In this document: positions 34,893 to 43,631 of the stretch, piece by piece
Numbering within the stretch: the stretch's first letter is position 1
How the letters are laid out: the number at the start of each line of letters is the position of its first letter
Assembly: GCA_013215505.1 (NCBI GenBank)
Contig: JABSQZ010000019.1
Location: 84,515-128,521 of the forward strand
Direction of reading: 5' to 3'
Length of the DNA stretch: 44,007 nt
From: Oceanospirillaceae bacterium
GTDB taxonomy: Bacteria; Pseudomonadota; Gammaproteobacteria; Pseudomonadales; Balneatricaceae
The notes under the pieces: generated by a model
What the model was told of the DNA's origin: nothing
Databases searched by the model: none
What the model saw: only the letters and a program-made list of their open reading frames with translations
Translations under genes and position numbers: made by a program

Positions 34893-35070
34893 ATTGTCAG
34901 AGTTGATTAGACAGTGTTGGATCTGTTCATTGCAGCGGAGGTATCGGCCACTAACGAAGTAATCCAATTAAACCCACTGTTGATACCAGAGCGGGAATAT
35001 CCGTTGAGAGTAAATATATGATTCGTGACATGACACAGCTTTTGGTGCTGCCGCAGAATGTTGCGGTAGC

Positions 35071-35431
35071 TTAAGCGTGATGGTAAAGAAACCGCGCCCA
35101 CTCTCTCCTATTTGAAGATGAAAGACGCGGAAGCACCTGATACCTTTGCCTATGATTTTCAGACATTAACAACTCACTTTGATGAAGATGGTGATCCTGT
35201 ATCTACTCTTGTACTTATACAGGAAGGTAGGCAAGCCACCAGCAGCGAAAACAAACCAAGTGCTAATAACCATCAGGCAATCTGGCAATCAGTGGGGAGC
35301 CCCAGGGCAATTGGTGAATCGGTGACCGTTCAGGTTGTTAGGGATGATTTAAAAGCGCAGGGGTTTGACAAAACTGCGCTTAAAAACTTCGGTAGGTGGG
35401 TTAATAAGCTGGTGGAAGATGGTCAGTTGAT
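35071..35431 (+). pseudogene. Second repA, internal fragment
   Basis: From 35073 the frame reads KRDGKETAPTLSYLKMKDAE and then APDTFAYDFQTLTTHFDEDGDP, very close to residues 225 onward of the RepA-like protein at 17676-18755. It continues through VVRDDLKAQGF and KLVEDGQLI. The ATPase part is missing; a stop precedes it at 35067. At 35431 the homology breaks off and resumes at 37567, so a segment carrying a SulP gene is inserted between GQLI and the C-terminal tail. Confidence 0.85.
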
Positions 35432-35561
35432 ATGTATTTTATTTGCTCAAGCTTCCCTAATAGTTTTTCGCATAGTGCGTTTGTTAGTAATAGTAGAAGT
35501 TAGTCCTGGATTGGTTTAGCTTTTTATAGTCGACGTAGTGGCAGTTTTATTTGGTGTATGG

Positions 35562-37283
35562 ATGAAGAATCATTTTTTCCCCTTTTTAGTCTGGTTTAAA
35601 TATCTTACCTTCAGTGATGTAAAAGCGGATTTTATTGCCGGTTTGACCGGTGCTGTGATTGTTTTGCCGCAGGGAGTCGCCTTTGCCACAATCGCCGGAT
35701 TGCCGCCGGAGTATGGCCTGTATACCGCGATGGTTACGCCTGTAATAGCGGCGCTGTTCGGATCATCAAAGCATTTAATATCAGGGCCAACCACCGCTAT
35801 CTCAATTGTTGTTTTCTCATCGATAAGTGGCTATGCCGAACCCGGGAGTGAGCAGTTTATTGCCATGACATTGACACTGACTTTAATGGCGGGGGTCTAT
35901 CAATTGGCTTTTGGTCTGGCGAGGCTGGGGAAGCTGGTCGATTTTGTATCGCACACAGTGGTGATTGGCTTTACTGCCGGTGCCGCGATATTGATAGCAA
36001 CCAGTCAAGTGCAACACATCACCGCAATTGACGCAGAAAATGGTCAGTCATTTATTCAGAGCTGGATAGCCACTTTAAGTCATCTGCAAGATCTGAACTG
36101 GTCGGTTTTGAGTGTAGGTCTGGGTACTTTGGCGGTCGCTATACTGATCAAACAATACTGGCCCAAGCTACCTAACTTGTTAGTCGCTATGGTTGCAGGC
36201 AGCCTGCTGGCGCTGACTATTGGCAGCGATTCCGGAATCGCCTTAGTGGGCGCAATACCTGCGGGATTACCACCTCTGTCGATGCCCGACTTATCTTTGC
36301 ATACTCTGCAGCAACTGGCACCTGAAGCATTCGCTATCGCATTGCTGGGGTTAATTGAAGCGGTTTCTATCAGTCGAGCTATCGCCATTAAATCCCATCA
36401 ACGTATCTATCCGAACCAAGAGTTTATTGGCCAGGGTCTGTCAAACATAGTGGGCAGTTTTTTCTCTTGCTACGCAGGGTCAGGCTCATTTACCCGCTCA
36501 GGGGTTAATTTTGCAGCAGGGGCAAAATCAGGATTGTCGGCTATTTTCGCCGCTATATTATTAATCTTTATTGTACTGCTAGTTGCGCCGCTGACCGCAT
36601 ATTTACCGGTCGCTGCGATGGGCGGCGTAATACTAATAGTCGCTTACAATTTAGTCGATTTTACCCATATAAAAAAGATTCTGAGTACCAGCAAAGCTGA
36701 GTCTTCGGTATTGCTGATAACTTTCTTCTCGACCTTGTTTCTGGAACTGGAATTCGCCATTTATCTAGGGGTGATGATGTCAATTATTTTATTTCTGGCT
36801 AAGACATCCACCCCAGAAATTACAGAAATGTCGCTTAATATTGAACAGCACCGCTTTGTTGAAGCAACTATCCACCCTGGATATCAGTGCCCGCAGTTAC
36901 GGGTACTGCGGATAGATATGTCGATTTACTTTGGTTCAGTTAACCATATCCAAAACAGAATAGAGAGCATCTTCAGCCAGCCGGGTGTCAGCCGAGTGCT
37001 GATTATTTGTGGAGGGATAAACTTTATCGATTTAAGTGGTACTGATTTACTGATCAGCTTAGATAAAAAGCTTCAAGCAAAAGGCGGCGGCTTATACTTT
37101 TTTGCGATGAAACCACTGGTAAAACAGCGCGCCGTTAAATTAGGCTTAATTCCGGCGATCGCTAAGGAGCGCTTTTACGATAGCAAGCGCAAGGCGATTG
37201 AAGATATCTTTCCGCATTTACAACCCAATATATGTGAGAATTGTCAGCAGCACGTGTTTAAAGAGTGCTCTAAATACGATTAG
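35562..37283 (+). CDS. SulP-family anion transporter with STAS domain
   Basis: 573 residues from the ATG at 35562; a GTG eight codons upstream is possible and neither has a clear ribosome binding site. The membrane part begins DVKADFIAGLTGAVIVLPQG then VAFATIAGLPPEYGLYTAMV, the SulP signature, with GSSKHLISGPTTAISIVVFS following. About 12-14 hydrophobic segments reach residue 410. The cytoplasmic C-terminus is a STAS domain (LRVLRIDMSIYFGSVNHIQN ... FIDLSGTDLLISLD). It ends in a Cys-rich tail (CENCQQHVFKECSKYD). It would carry sulphate, bicarbonate or another anion. It lies inside the inserted segment that splits the second repA. Confidence 0.92.
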   Translation: MKNHFFPFLVWFKYLTFSDVKADFIAGLTGAVIVLPQGVAFATIAGLPPEYGLYTAMVTPVIAALFGSSKHLISGPTTAISIVVFSSISGYAEPGSEQFIAMTLTLTLMAGVYQLAFGLARLGKLVDFVSHTVVIGFTAGAAILIATSQVQHITAIDAENGQSFIQSWIATLSHLQDLNWSVLSVGLGTLAVAILIKQYWPKLPNLLVAMVAGSLLALTIGSDSGIALVGAIPAGLPPLSMPDLSLHTLQQLAPEAFAIALLGLIEAVSISRAIAIKSHQRIYPNQEFIGQGLSNIVGSFFSCYAGSGSFTRSGVNFAAGAKSGLSAIFAAILLIFIVLLVAPLTAYLPVAAMGGVILIVAYNLVDFTHIKKILSTSKAESSVLLITFFSTLFLELEFAIYLGVMMSIILFLAKTSTPEITEMSLNIEQHRFVEATIHPGYQCPQLRVLRIDMSIYFGSVNHIQNRIESIFSQPGVSRVLIICGGINFIDLSGTDLLISLDKKLQAKGGGLYFFAMKPLVKQRAVKLGLIPAIAKERFYDSKRKAIEDIFPHLQPNICENCQQHVFKECSKYD

Positions 37284-37333
37284 TGCACCTTGCTTGTTTT
37301 AAATCTGTTGTCCGGGCATATTTTCAGGAATTA

Positions 37334-37566
37334 CTAGAGATCCGCTTCATCAGTCCAATGCAGTGCCTGCAAGATTTCAGAGACCTTAAAATGCTTGACT
37401 TGATCACTGCAAAAAGCATCGCTCCAACCTGACCAGTCGCCGTTAGAGACCACTGCTACTCTGGCTATCGGCACCTGGCAGTTTTTATAGAAGCGCTCTA
37501 CACACCAGCTTGAAAACTCCTCAATGACGCTGAGTTGGTGGTCAAAATACAACAGCACTCTTAGTT
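37334..37566 (-). pseudogene. 3' part of a SpoIIAA-like (STAS-related) gene
   Basis: The frame reads LRVLLYFDHQLSVIEEFSSW and then ARVAVVSNGDWSGWSDAF and QVKHFKVSEILQALHWTDEA, matching the second half of small SpoIIAA-like proteins (RVAVVGD..W ... VRYFD..E...A..W). Its 5' half is missing: homology starts at the edge of the inserted segment, where repA sequence resumes. It converges on the SulP gene. Confidence 0.5.
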
Positions 37567-37611
37567 TATAGAGAGGGAGATACGCTCTATATGCCAGATA
37601 CTTCTCATTGA
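37567..37611 (+). pseudogene. Second repA, C-terminal tail
   Basis: Reads YREGDTLYMPDTSH then stop, aligning with KEGDLLFMPDSCL at the end of the intact RepA-like protein. As in the intact copy, the iteron array follows at once. It shows that the 2.1-kb SulP segment lies inside the gene. Confidence 0.8.
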
Positions 37612-37612
37612 A

Positions 37613-37815
37613 TAAGTGAGGTAAAAAATGAGGGCAAAGTGAGGTGTTTTTCAAAAGTGAGGAATTATAGCGCTCCTCACTCACTTTTGGTCCCTATACA
37701 AGAAAAGTGAGGAGTTGGTACCTTTTTTTGACCGGATACTCCGTAACCACTGGCGCTCACTGCTCCTCACTTATCTTCTCAGAGAACAAAAGTGAGGAGT
37801 AGAAAAGTGAGGAGC
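37613..37815. repeat. Iteron array, candidate origin 2
   Basis: Repeats of AAAAGTGAGGAG and close forms: forward at about 37613, 37635, 37653, 37703, 37788 and 37803; inverted (GCTCCTCACT) at 37672 and 37762. The layout matches origin 1, including the shared stretches ACTCACTTTTGGT and TATACAAGAAAAGTGAG, but the word after GTGAG is GAG here and GCG there in almost every repeat of the distal part. Confidence 0.8.
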
Positions 37816-37915
37816 TATTGTGGAAACTACCGTACTTTTCCTACTCTAGTTATTCATAATATTTGTTTTTAAAAGCAGGTGAAGCTACTAGCTATGAACG
37901 ACTCCACCTTGTCTG

Positions 37916-38539
37916 TTAAATTTCGGTTTGCTCAGCTAACTCTAGAGCATCATCCAAATCGATGCCTAGATACCGAACTGTACTTTCTAGCTTGGTATGC
38001 CCAAGGAGTAATTGAACAGCACGTAAGTTTTTTGTTCTTTTATAAATAAGTGCTGCTTTTGTTCGCCGCATTGAATGGGTGCCGTAAGCGGTAGTATCGA
38101 GACCTATACTCCTAACCCAATTCTTGACGATACGTGAATATTGCCTGGAAGAGATATGTTTCTTTTTGTTCGAACAGCTCGGAAACAAATAATCGTTTGT
38201 GTGACTTCCTGAAACTAACACCCATTCGATAACCGATTGCTGTGTGCGGGGCATTATTTCAAACCTAACAGGAATTTGAGTTTTCTGCTGTAGCACTATC
38301 GCACGGGATTGTATTACGGAGCCAAGAAAAATATCTCGTACTTTTAGGCTAATAAAATCACATGACCGTAATTTACTATCAATAGCGAGATCGAACATTG
38401 CCAGTTCACGATATCGTTTATTGAGTTGTAACCTTATTCTGATTTCCCATATTTCTCGCAGTTTCAGTGGTTTTTTTTGCCCCACCAGTTTGCCTTTGTT
38501 CCATGGGATTTTCGAAGAATAATTGTGTATTGTAGACAT
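37916..38539 (-). CDS. Short tyrosine recombinase, catalytic domain only
   Basis: 207 residues from the ATG preceded by GGAGG five bases upstream. It lacks the N-terminal core-binding domain of Xer proteins. The catalytic set is complete: Arg in DSKLRSCDFISLKVRD, Lys in VLQQKTQIPVRFEI, THSMRRTKAALIYKRT (HxxR), LLLGHTKLESTVRYLG (His and nucleophilic Tyr). Proteins that begin KIPWNKGKLVGQKKPLKLRE are widespread in proteobacterial plasmids and mobile regions. Its sites are unknown. It lies 100 bases beyond origin 2 and may belong to the second satellite's right edge or to the repeat-separated gene array that follows. Confidence 0.9.
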   Translation of the reverse strand: MSTIHNYSSKIPWNKGKLVGQKKPLKLREIWEIRIRLQLNKRYRELAMFDLAIDSKLRSCDFISLKVRDIFLGSVIQSRAIVLQQKTQIPVRFEIMPRTQQSVIEWVLVSGSHTNDYLFPSCSNKKKHISSRQYSRIVKNWVRSIGLDTTAYGTHSMRRTKAALIYKRTKNLRAVQLLLGHTKLESTVRYLGIDLDDALELAEQTEI

Positions 38540-38819
38540 GATAGCCTCCATTTATGGTGATGGAAGCTCAAGTTTTACTGGGAAGCTTTTTGAATACAAG
38601 ACAGCAGTTAGGAAATGGACTAGTAGCAAAATCTGATGGCTACCTAGTGACGAAATTATTTAGGTTAGCTGTAGGATAAAGAGGATTTTCGTGACACCGG
38701 CCATGTCTGCAAATGACACATTGCAGACATTGCAGGCATTTTTAATACGAGGAATTATAACTATAAGATGCTTGGATTAAACTCTCTATTCTAAATAAAA
38801 CATACCGTGCCTACCTTTG

Positions 38820-39530
38820 CTATTGTCGGAGTAACTCTACAATGGCGGTCTTTTTAATCTCAAGTATACGTCCTTCTTTTTCCATTATTTTCAGAATACG
38901 TGTTAACTCAGGGATAAGCGCTTTGTTTTTCTTACGAACATAGTGATAAAGCTTAAGATTAACTATTGCAGGCTCTATTGGGTAGATATTAGCAAGGCCA
39001 AGTTTTTTTGAAGTAAGCAAGCCCTCGATTCGAGTACTAACGACAACTTCTGTACGCCCTCTATCAAGCATTTTGAAAACCAGATCATTAGTTGGAGCAG
39101 GAGATACATTCATGCCTTGAGTCCCAGCCTCAGCGAATTTGGCACCAATTCTTAATCCTATAGAAAAGTACTTTAAGTCATCCCAAGAATCAATTTTCAG
39201 TCCCTTAGTTTTTGAAAAAACCATCCCTTCGATTGCATTTATTGGAACTGGCACTCGAATTAGATTTAGGTATAGATTCTCTAATCCAATTATTCTATGA
39301 ATATCTCCATCCAATAAACCAGAGTTCGCATTCAAAAGTGCTCTTTCCGAAGGCAATACCTCAGTTGATATATGAATATTCAAGCGGCCATAAGCTTCTT
39401 TAAGTATCGTTTCTGAAATATCAGCGGAATAATCGAGTGGGCCCGATTTTGCAAACACTAAACTTTCTGCGTAGCTAGAACCACAGAAAACGAAATACAG
39501 GCTAGCTGTGAAAAAATAGAGAAATTTCAT
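38820..39530 (-). CDS. Periplasmic solute-binding-like protein (family 3 type)
   Basis: 236 residues. A signal peptide (FLYFFTASLYFVFCGSSYA) precedes a fold typical of amino-acid-type binding proteins: LVFAKSGPLDYSADISETIL, LKEAYGRLNIHISTEVLPSE, SWDDLKYFSIGLRIG (start of the second lobe), then MLDRGRTEVVVSTRIEGL. There is no transporter gene nearby, so it may be an orphan sensor or binding protein, as often seen in marine gammaproteobacteria. The gene stands alone. Confidence 0.8.
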   Translation of the reverse strand: MKFLYFFTASLYFVFCGSSYAESLVFAKSGPLDYSADISETILKEAYGRLNIHISTEVLPSERALLNANSGLLDGDIHRIIGLENLYLNLIRVPVPINAIEGMVFSKTKGLKIDSWDDLKYFSIGLRIGAKFAEAGTQGMNVSPAPTNDLVFKMLDRGRTEVVVSTRIEGLLTSKKLGLANIYPIEPAIVNLKLYHYVRKKNKALIPELTRILKIMEKEGRILEIKKTAIVELLRQ

Positions 39531-39735
39531 TTATTAGCTCCAAGTACAACGAGTATCATTAATCAGTGTATGTATATTAATACATAACTAATCAACTGAT
39601 AAGCTTCTACTAAGAAATACCTAACAGATAGTCTCTATAAATTGAGAAGTACCACAATAGTTTATTGGTAAAACGCTTGAATAAGAAAAACACTATTTTT
39701 AATATGCTGATTCTGACTCATGTATTTTAACCAAG

Positions 39736-39762
39736 AATGTCTGCAATTGGCCGACAGCCGTC
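39736..39762. repeat. Interspersed repeat R0
   Basis: AATGTCTGCAATTGGCCGAC, first of seven copies that separate the genes of the right-hand array. This copy diverges after the GGCCGA core. Confidence 0.6.
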
Positions 39763-39798
39763 CTATAGGGCCAACGTCCATGAGTGCAAGCTGGCTTG

Positions 39799-40242
39799 TT
39801 AGTCATCACAGGACTGAATCGTAATCATACGCAATTTTGAGTCTACGTACTCATAGTGAATTGAATAGCTGCCATACTCAAAGCGAACCCAATCCTTTAC
39901 CTCACCCATAAAGTCAGAACTACCCTTAGATATTCGCTTACCAGTATTACTTGAATATTGGAGGGCCTCAGATTTAGACTCAAATTTCTTCAGGCTATTG
40001 TCATCACCATCAAATGGATTGAAGGTATTTATATCTACTTGTTCTATGAAAAGAGTCTTGAAGAGCTGACTCTCATTAAAAATAAACTCTAAGCCTAAAT
40101 CAGGTATTTTCGCATGGTACTCATCAGGGAAACCTTCATGGGTACGGTCATACTCATATATTACCGACACATCATAGGTCTCGAAAAGATCGCATAAAAC
40201 TTCATTCCTGAGATCAATACCAAGCAGGTCGAGATATTTCAT
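39799..40242 (-). CDS. Hypothetical acidic protein
   Basis: 147 residues, acidic and soluble, with no signal peptide or recognised motif. The pattern of alternating strands (VSVIYEYDRTHEGFPDEYHA, DWVRFEYGSYSIHYEYVDSK) suggests a beta-rich fold of the kind seen in immunity or small accessory proteins. It lies between repeats R0 and R1, like a one-gene cassette. Confidence 0.6.
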   Translation of the reverse strand: MKYLDLLGIDLRNEVLCDLFETYDVSVIYEYDRTHEGFPDEYHAKIPDLGLEFIFNESQLFKTLFIEQVDINTFNPFDGDDNSLKKFESKSEALQYSSNTGKRISKGSSDFMGEVKDWVRFEYGSYSIHYEYVDSKLRMITIQSCDD

Positions 40243-40309
40243 GTTCGTTACCTAGATTATGAAAAAGCGGATAGCGATACCGCGTAATATCTAAATTTTG
40301 TTTTGGAAC

Positions 40310-40335
40310 AATGTCCGGTTTTGGCCGATACCGAC
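40310..40335. repeat. Interspersed repeat R1
   Basis: AATGTCCGGTTTTGGCCGAT followed by ACCGAC. Confidence 0.7.
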
Positions 40336-40419
40336 TAACAGCAATCATTAATTAAGAGCTGATAAACCATAGGAACTGATGTAAATCGGAAGTTCGAAAA
40401 GGTTTTAAACAACTTTCTA

Positions 40420-41385
40420 TTATGCTGATGTTGCACTTAGAATACGTCTCGTACCATCTTGATCTTCTGCCTCATAATACATTCGGCAACGGCCATCATT
40501 GAGATTAATGACACAAGGTTCAGAGAGCATGCGGGAGTCCAGCGACCTATCAAGGTCCAAAACCGGCCCTGCATCTTTGATAAAGTTCAGCCCATCTAGT
40601 GAAGAGGCGCTAAATATCCCACCACGAATTTTGTCGCTCCAGCCTGAATAGTACATACGATAGCTACTATCTGCCAAGCGAATTATCTCTGGTGCGTAGA
40701 CCGCGTATGATTCACGTTCCTGACTCTCTTGAGCAATACGAATACCGGGCTCTATCTCAAATTTCAGTCCATCTTTAGAAACGGCGCTAATTATATGGTT
40801 ATGTGCACCTAGCCCCGTCCGCATAGGGAAAGAGTAATGATGAAAGTATAATCTGTATTCCAACTCCTCCAGTTTTTCAGAAGATCCTACATGTATGCAT
40901 CTCGGTGAACCAAACGACCATTCAGAGTGTGCTATCCGAACTCCCTCTTCTGGTGCCCATTGTAGTCCGTCCGTCGATACTGCGCTGAGGATTGATGTCG
41001 GTCTATCACATTCACTAGCCTCAAAATACATTCGCCATCGTCCATCGGGTAATGGTATTACATCAGGACAGAGTACCCGATGCGTGGCGTTGGGTCCGTG
41101 AACATCAATTCTGATACCAGGCTCTTTCGACCAATTAAGTCCGTCTTTCGAAACAGCGCTAAGAATGTAACCATATGATGCCTCTATCGTACGGCCAGGA
41201 CCATGACCCGTATAATACATACGAAAACCTCCTTCCGGCAACCGCACAACATTGGGGGTCAAAATACTCATTGAGTCGAGTGGAGTGTCGGGTTCTATGG
41301 AAACTTCTGGATCCTTTACCCATGCCAACCCAGGATCAGAATTAATGCAATGAACAGCTCCAATCCCTACATAATCAGTGCTCAT
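40420..41385 (-). CDS. Five-bladed beta-propeller protein, glycosidase-like
   Basis: 321 residues from the ATG after GGAGG six bases upstream. At least five repeats share the form V.RLPDG.FRMYY.G......ILSAVSKDGL.W...PGIRI (for example PNVVRLPEGGFRMYYTGHGP, PDVIPLPDGRWRMYFEASEC, PEIIRLADSSYRMYYSGWSD, PCVINLNDGRCRMYYEAEDQ). This is the propeller seen in glycoside hydrolase family 43-like and sialidase-like proteins. No signal peptide is visible, and the acidic catalytic residues cannot be assigned by eye, so activity is unproven. It lies between repeats R1 and R2. Confidence 0.75.
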   Translation of the reverse strand: MSTDYVGIGAVHCINSDPGLAWVKDPEVSIEPDTPLDSMSILTPNVVRLPEGGFRMYYTGHGPGRTIEASYGYILSAVSKDGLNWSKEPGIRIDVHGPNATHRVLCPDVIPLPDGRWRMYFEASECDRPTSILSAVSTDGLQWAPEEGVRIAHSEWSFGSPRCIHVGSSEKLEELEYRLYFHHYSFPMRTGLGAHNHIISAVSKDGLKFEIEPGIRIAQESQERESYAVYAPEIIRLADSSYRMYYSGWSDKIRGGIFSASSLDGLNFIKDAGPVLDLDRSLDSRMLSEPCVINLNDGRCRMYYEAEDQDGTRRILSATSA

Positions 41386-41432
41386 GACGAGCCTCCTTCC
41401 ATTCAATCTCGAATTGCGTTTTTCATGTACTA

Positions 41433-41461
41433 AATGTCCGGAATTGGCCGATACCGTCAAT
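41433..41461. repeat. Interspersed repeat R2
   Basis: AATGTCCGGAATTGGCCGAT followed by ACCGTCAATTG. Confidence 0.7.
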
Positions 41462-41523
41462 TGACAACCACAGTATAATGGTACAGTGTTAAGTCCTTCT
41501 GTTAATGGAATTTTTCCTAGAAC

Positions 41524-41961
41524 ATGTATAAATATTATAAGTACCTACTGATTGCATCGGCACCTTTTTTTGCATGGACCGCATTTGAAATGTATGGGCT
41601 AACAGTATTTGGACCTCAAATGCTGTTCTATTCTATCTTACATACAATGCCAATTCTGATTGTCATTGTTTTCCTATCAGCAATGTTCTATCTGGTACTG
41701 TTCATCCTAAATATACACTCCAAACTGTTCTCCAATATAAAATGGCTTGAAGAATCTCATTTGATGGCATTAATATTGATGCAATTTTTACACGTGACTC
41801 TTTTAGTTAGTTACGATTTTTGGGCTTATTCGATTTTACGTATACCGATATGTATAGCTGGGTTAATCATGCTGTTTTATGGTAGTTACAAAATTAAAAT
41901 GAATGCATTTAAGTCTAACAAAATCACGGGCCTAAGCAGTGGCACAAATCAGCAGTTATAA
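41524..41961 (+). CDS. Small integral membrane protein
   Basis: 145 residues with four hydrophobic segments (LLIASAPFFAWTAFEMYGLT, ILIVIVFLSAMFYLVLFIL, LMALILMQFLHVTLLVSYDF, IPICIAGLIMLFYGSYKI). No family is recognised. It is the only plus-strand gene of the array and lies between R2 and R3. Confidence 0.65.
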   Translation: MYKYYKYLLIASAPFFAWTAFEMYGLTVFGPQMLFYSILHTMPILIVIVFLSAMFYLVLFILNIHSKLFSNIKWLEESHLMALILMQFLHVTLLVSYDFWAYSILRIPICIAGLIMLFYGSYKIKMNAFKSNKITGLSSGTNQQL

Positions 41962-41990
41962 GTAGCTGTCACGCTCATGATGCCTAGTAA

Positions 41991-42020
41991 AATGACCGCT
42001 TATGGCCGATACCGTCAATT
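41991..42020. repeat. Interspersed repeat R3
   Basis: AATGACCGCTTATGGCCGAT followed by ACCGTCAATT; TGACCG and CCGTCA at the ends form an imperfect inverted repeat. Confidence 0.7.
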
Positions 42021-42145
42021 GCCACTCACCGTTTCAACGCTATCAAATCAGCCAGAATTGGCGCAGGACTGGACACATCGCAGACATTTCGTAAATTTGG
42101 TTTAAGGTCTTAAACACACCTTTATCAAGTCCGTATGCTGAATTA

Positions 42146-42523
42146 TTAAAGCCCTTGGCACGACTGCTTGATTACTATTGTCACTTCATTGAGGAAAGCA
42201 TCATTGTTGTCTAACCGACGTTCCATAAATGGACACGGGCATGATTGCATGTAACTATATGAAATATTTAACGTATGCTCAGGTTCAAAATTCTCTGTGA
42301 CTAACACCCTTAAATTATCTTTTCTGAAAAGGTATGTTGGAGTTTGTGCCCCCTCATATTGGTGAGAGGTAAACTCATCTAGTCCCTCAATATTACTTGC
42401 CGCATGCTCTAAACAAGCAGAAGTAATATTCCTATTCATAGGTAGCTGCTTCTGATCGTGGAACCCAATTTCACCACACGCTGATATCAGTAAAGTTAGA
42501 ATCAAAAAATGCAGCTTTATCAT
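42146..42523 (-). CDS. Predicted small lipoprotein
   Basis: 125 residues. The N-terminus IKLHFLILTLLISACGEIG has a lipobox (LISAC), so the mature protein is probably lipid-anchored at Cys16. The mature part has a C-x-C pair (SCPCPF) and further cysteines. No family is recognised. It lies between R3 and R4. Confidence 0.7.
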   Translation of the reverse strand: MIKLHFLILTLLISACGEIGFHDQKQLPMNRNITSACLEHAASNIEGLDEFTSHQYEGAQTPTYLFRKDNLRVLVTENFEPEHTLNISYSYMQSCPCPFMERRLDNNDAFLNEVTIVIKQSCQGL

Positions 42524-42660
42524 GTGCTCAATTTTCCTGTTTTTAGCTTAATTTAGTAACACTAGTAAGTCCCTATCATTCTGGGCACTTTAAATATTAT
42601 TAAATGAAAATGACAACTAAGTGGCAAAGTACGATCATGGACCTAGTGCAAGCTCATTAA

Positions 42661-42690
42661 AATGGCTGCTATTGGCCGATACCGTCGATT
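42661..42690. repeat. Interspersed repeat R4
   Basis: AATGGCTGCTATTGGCCGAT followed by ACCGTCGATT. Confidence 0.7.
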
Positions 42691-42758
42691 ACGAATCATA
42701 GTTACACTTTTTCTTTTGCAGCTTTCTTGTTACTTCAGAGTGCTATATACATAATGTA

Positions 42759-42950
42759 TCATTCAGAATTCAAATAAGACTCTAGCTCTTTACCAGATAA
42801 GTCTTTGACTGAATCATCTATCATCTCTAAAGCTATATAACTTAGCCTAGACTCAATAAATATCCTTTCTTCATACGATAATAATCTACAAAGCTTTCTT
42901 TCAGCCAATGTAACAATGGCTTTGTGCCAATTGACGGTTAATTTATCCAT
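42759..42950 (-). CDS. Small hypothetical protein
   Basis: 63 residues, helical and soluble (DKLTVNWHKAIVTLAERKLC). The ATG after TAAGGTGATA is preferred; an ATG five codons upstream is possible. No family is recognised. It lies between R4 and R5. Confidence 0.5.
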   Translation of the reverse strand: MDKLTVNWHKAIVTLAERKLCRLLSYEERIFIESRLSYIALEMIDDSVKDLSGKELESYLNSE

Positions 42951-43053
42951 TATCACCTTAGGCATTTAACGCCGCAATAACTGTCGCAGTTTCTCTGCGC
43001 AAGAGCCGAAGCCTCGAAGTTGATTAAATTGTAGTGTGCTTTAGTCTATTCCT

Positions 43054-43080
43054 CATGACCGCTTTTGGCCGTTACCGACT
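43054..43080. repeat. Interspersed repeat R5
   Basis: CATGACCGCTTTTGGCCGTT followed by ACCGACT. Confidence 0.7.
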
Positions 43081-43187
43081 GTAGCCAACCATAAGTGAAA
43101 TTATGGCTAACCTCAGGACCTGACACACATAGCTGCCGTTGTAGCGGACCTGGTAAAAGGCATTTTGATAACTTAATCGCTGTTCCT

Positions 43188-43631
43188 CTAAACAATATTT
43201 AGTAACACAGCGCCTAAAACCCCGACTATTACAAAAGCAACAGTTGTAAAGGTTTTAAAATTATAATCTGTGAAATATGCAAGCATAAACACACTAGATA
43301 TGAATACAATCGAACCTAGAGATACATTTCTAATGCTGGGGCCTCCTGCTTCTACTGTAATAGGACCATACATCAATTCTGCTAATATCGGTAATCCTGA
43401 AAATCCTATATAAAAAGCTGAAATCATGACTCCGAGCAAGTTATAACTTTTATATTTCAAACAAGTAATAAATATAACAATATAAAACATAGATACTATA
43501 GATATTATTTTCTTTTGATCTCCTCCCCATGTTAGGAAAAAATATACTTCACTTGGGTAATTTAGTGAAATGACAGTAATTATAGATATACTGCAAAAAA
43601 CAATGATATTCTTGAATATATTTAATTTCAT
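43188..43631 (-). CDS. Small integral membrane protein
   Basis: 147 residues with about five hydrophobic segments (IIVFCSISIITVISLNYP, ISIVSMFYIVIFITCLKY, LLGVMISAFYIGFSGLPILA, SIVFISSVFMLAYFTDY, TVAFVIVGVLGAVLLNIV). No family is recognised. It lies between R5 and R6. Confidence 0.65.
   Translation of the reverse strand: MKLNIFKNIIVFCSISIITVISLNYPSEVYFFLTWGGDQKKIISIVSMFYIVIFITCLKYKSYNLLGVMISAFYIGFSGLPILAELMYGPITVEAGGPSIRNVSLGSIVFISSVFMLAYFTDYNFKTFTTVAFVIVGVLGAVLLNIV

Noticed and set aside
34907-35101. 64-codon minus-strand frame beside the repA remnant
   Set aside because: It runs into the plus-strand repA fragment on the wrong strand and has no recognisable domain.
37334-37684. 116-codon minus-strand frame as one intact gene
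   Set aside because: Its first 39 codons are the complement of the repA tail and iterons; only the part from 37566 down resembles a SpoIIAA-like protein.
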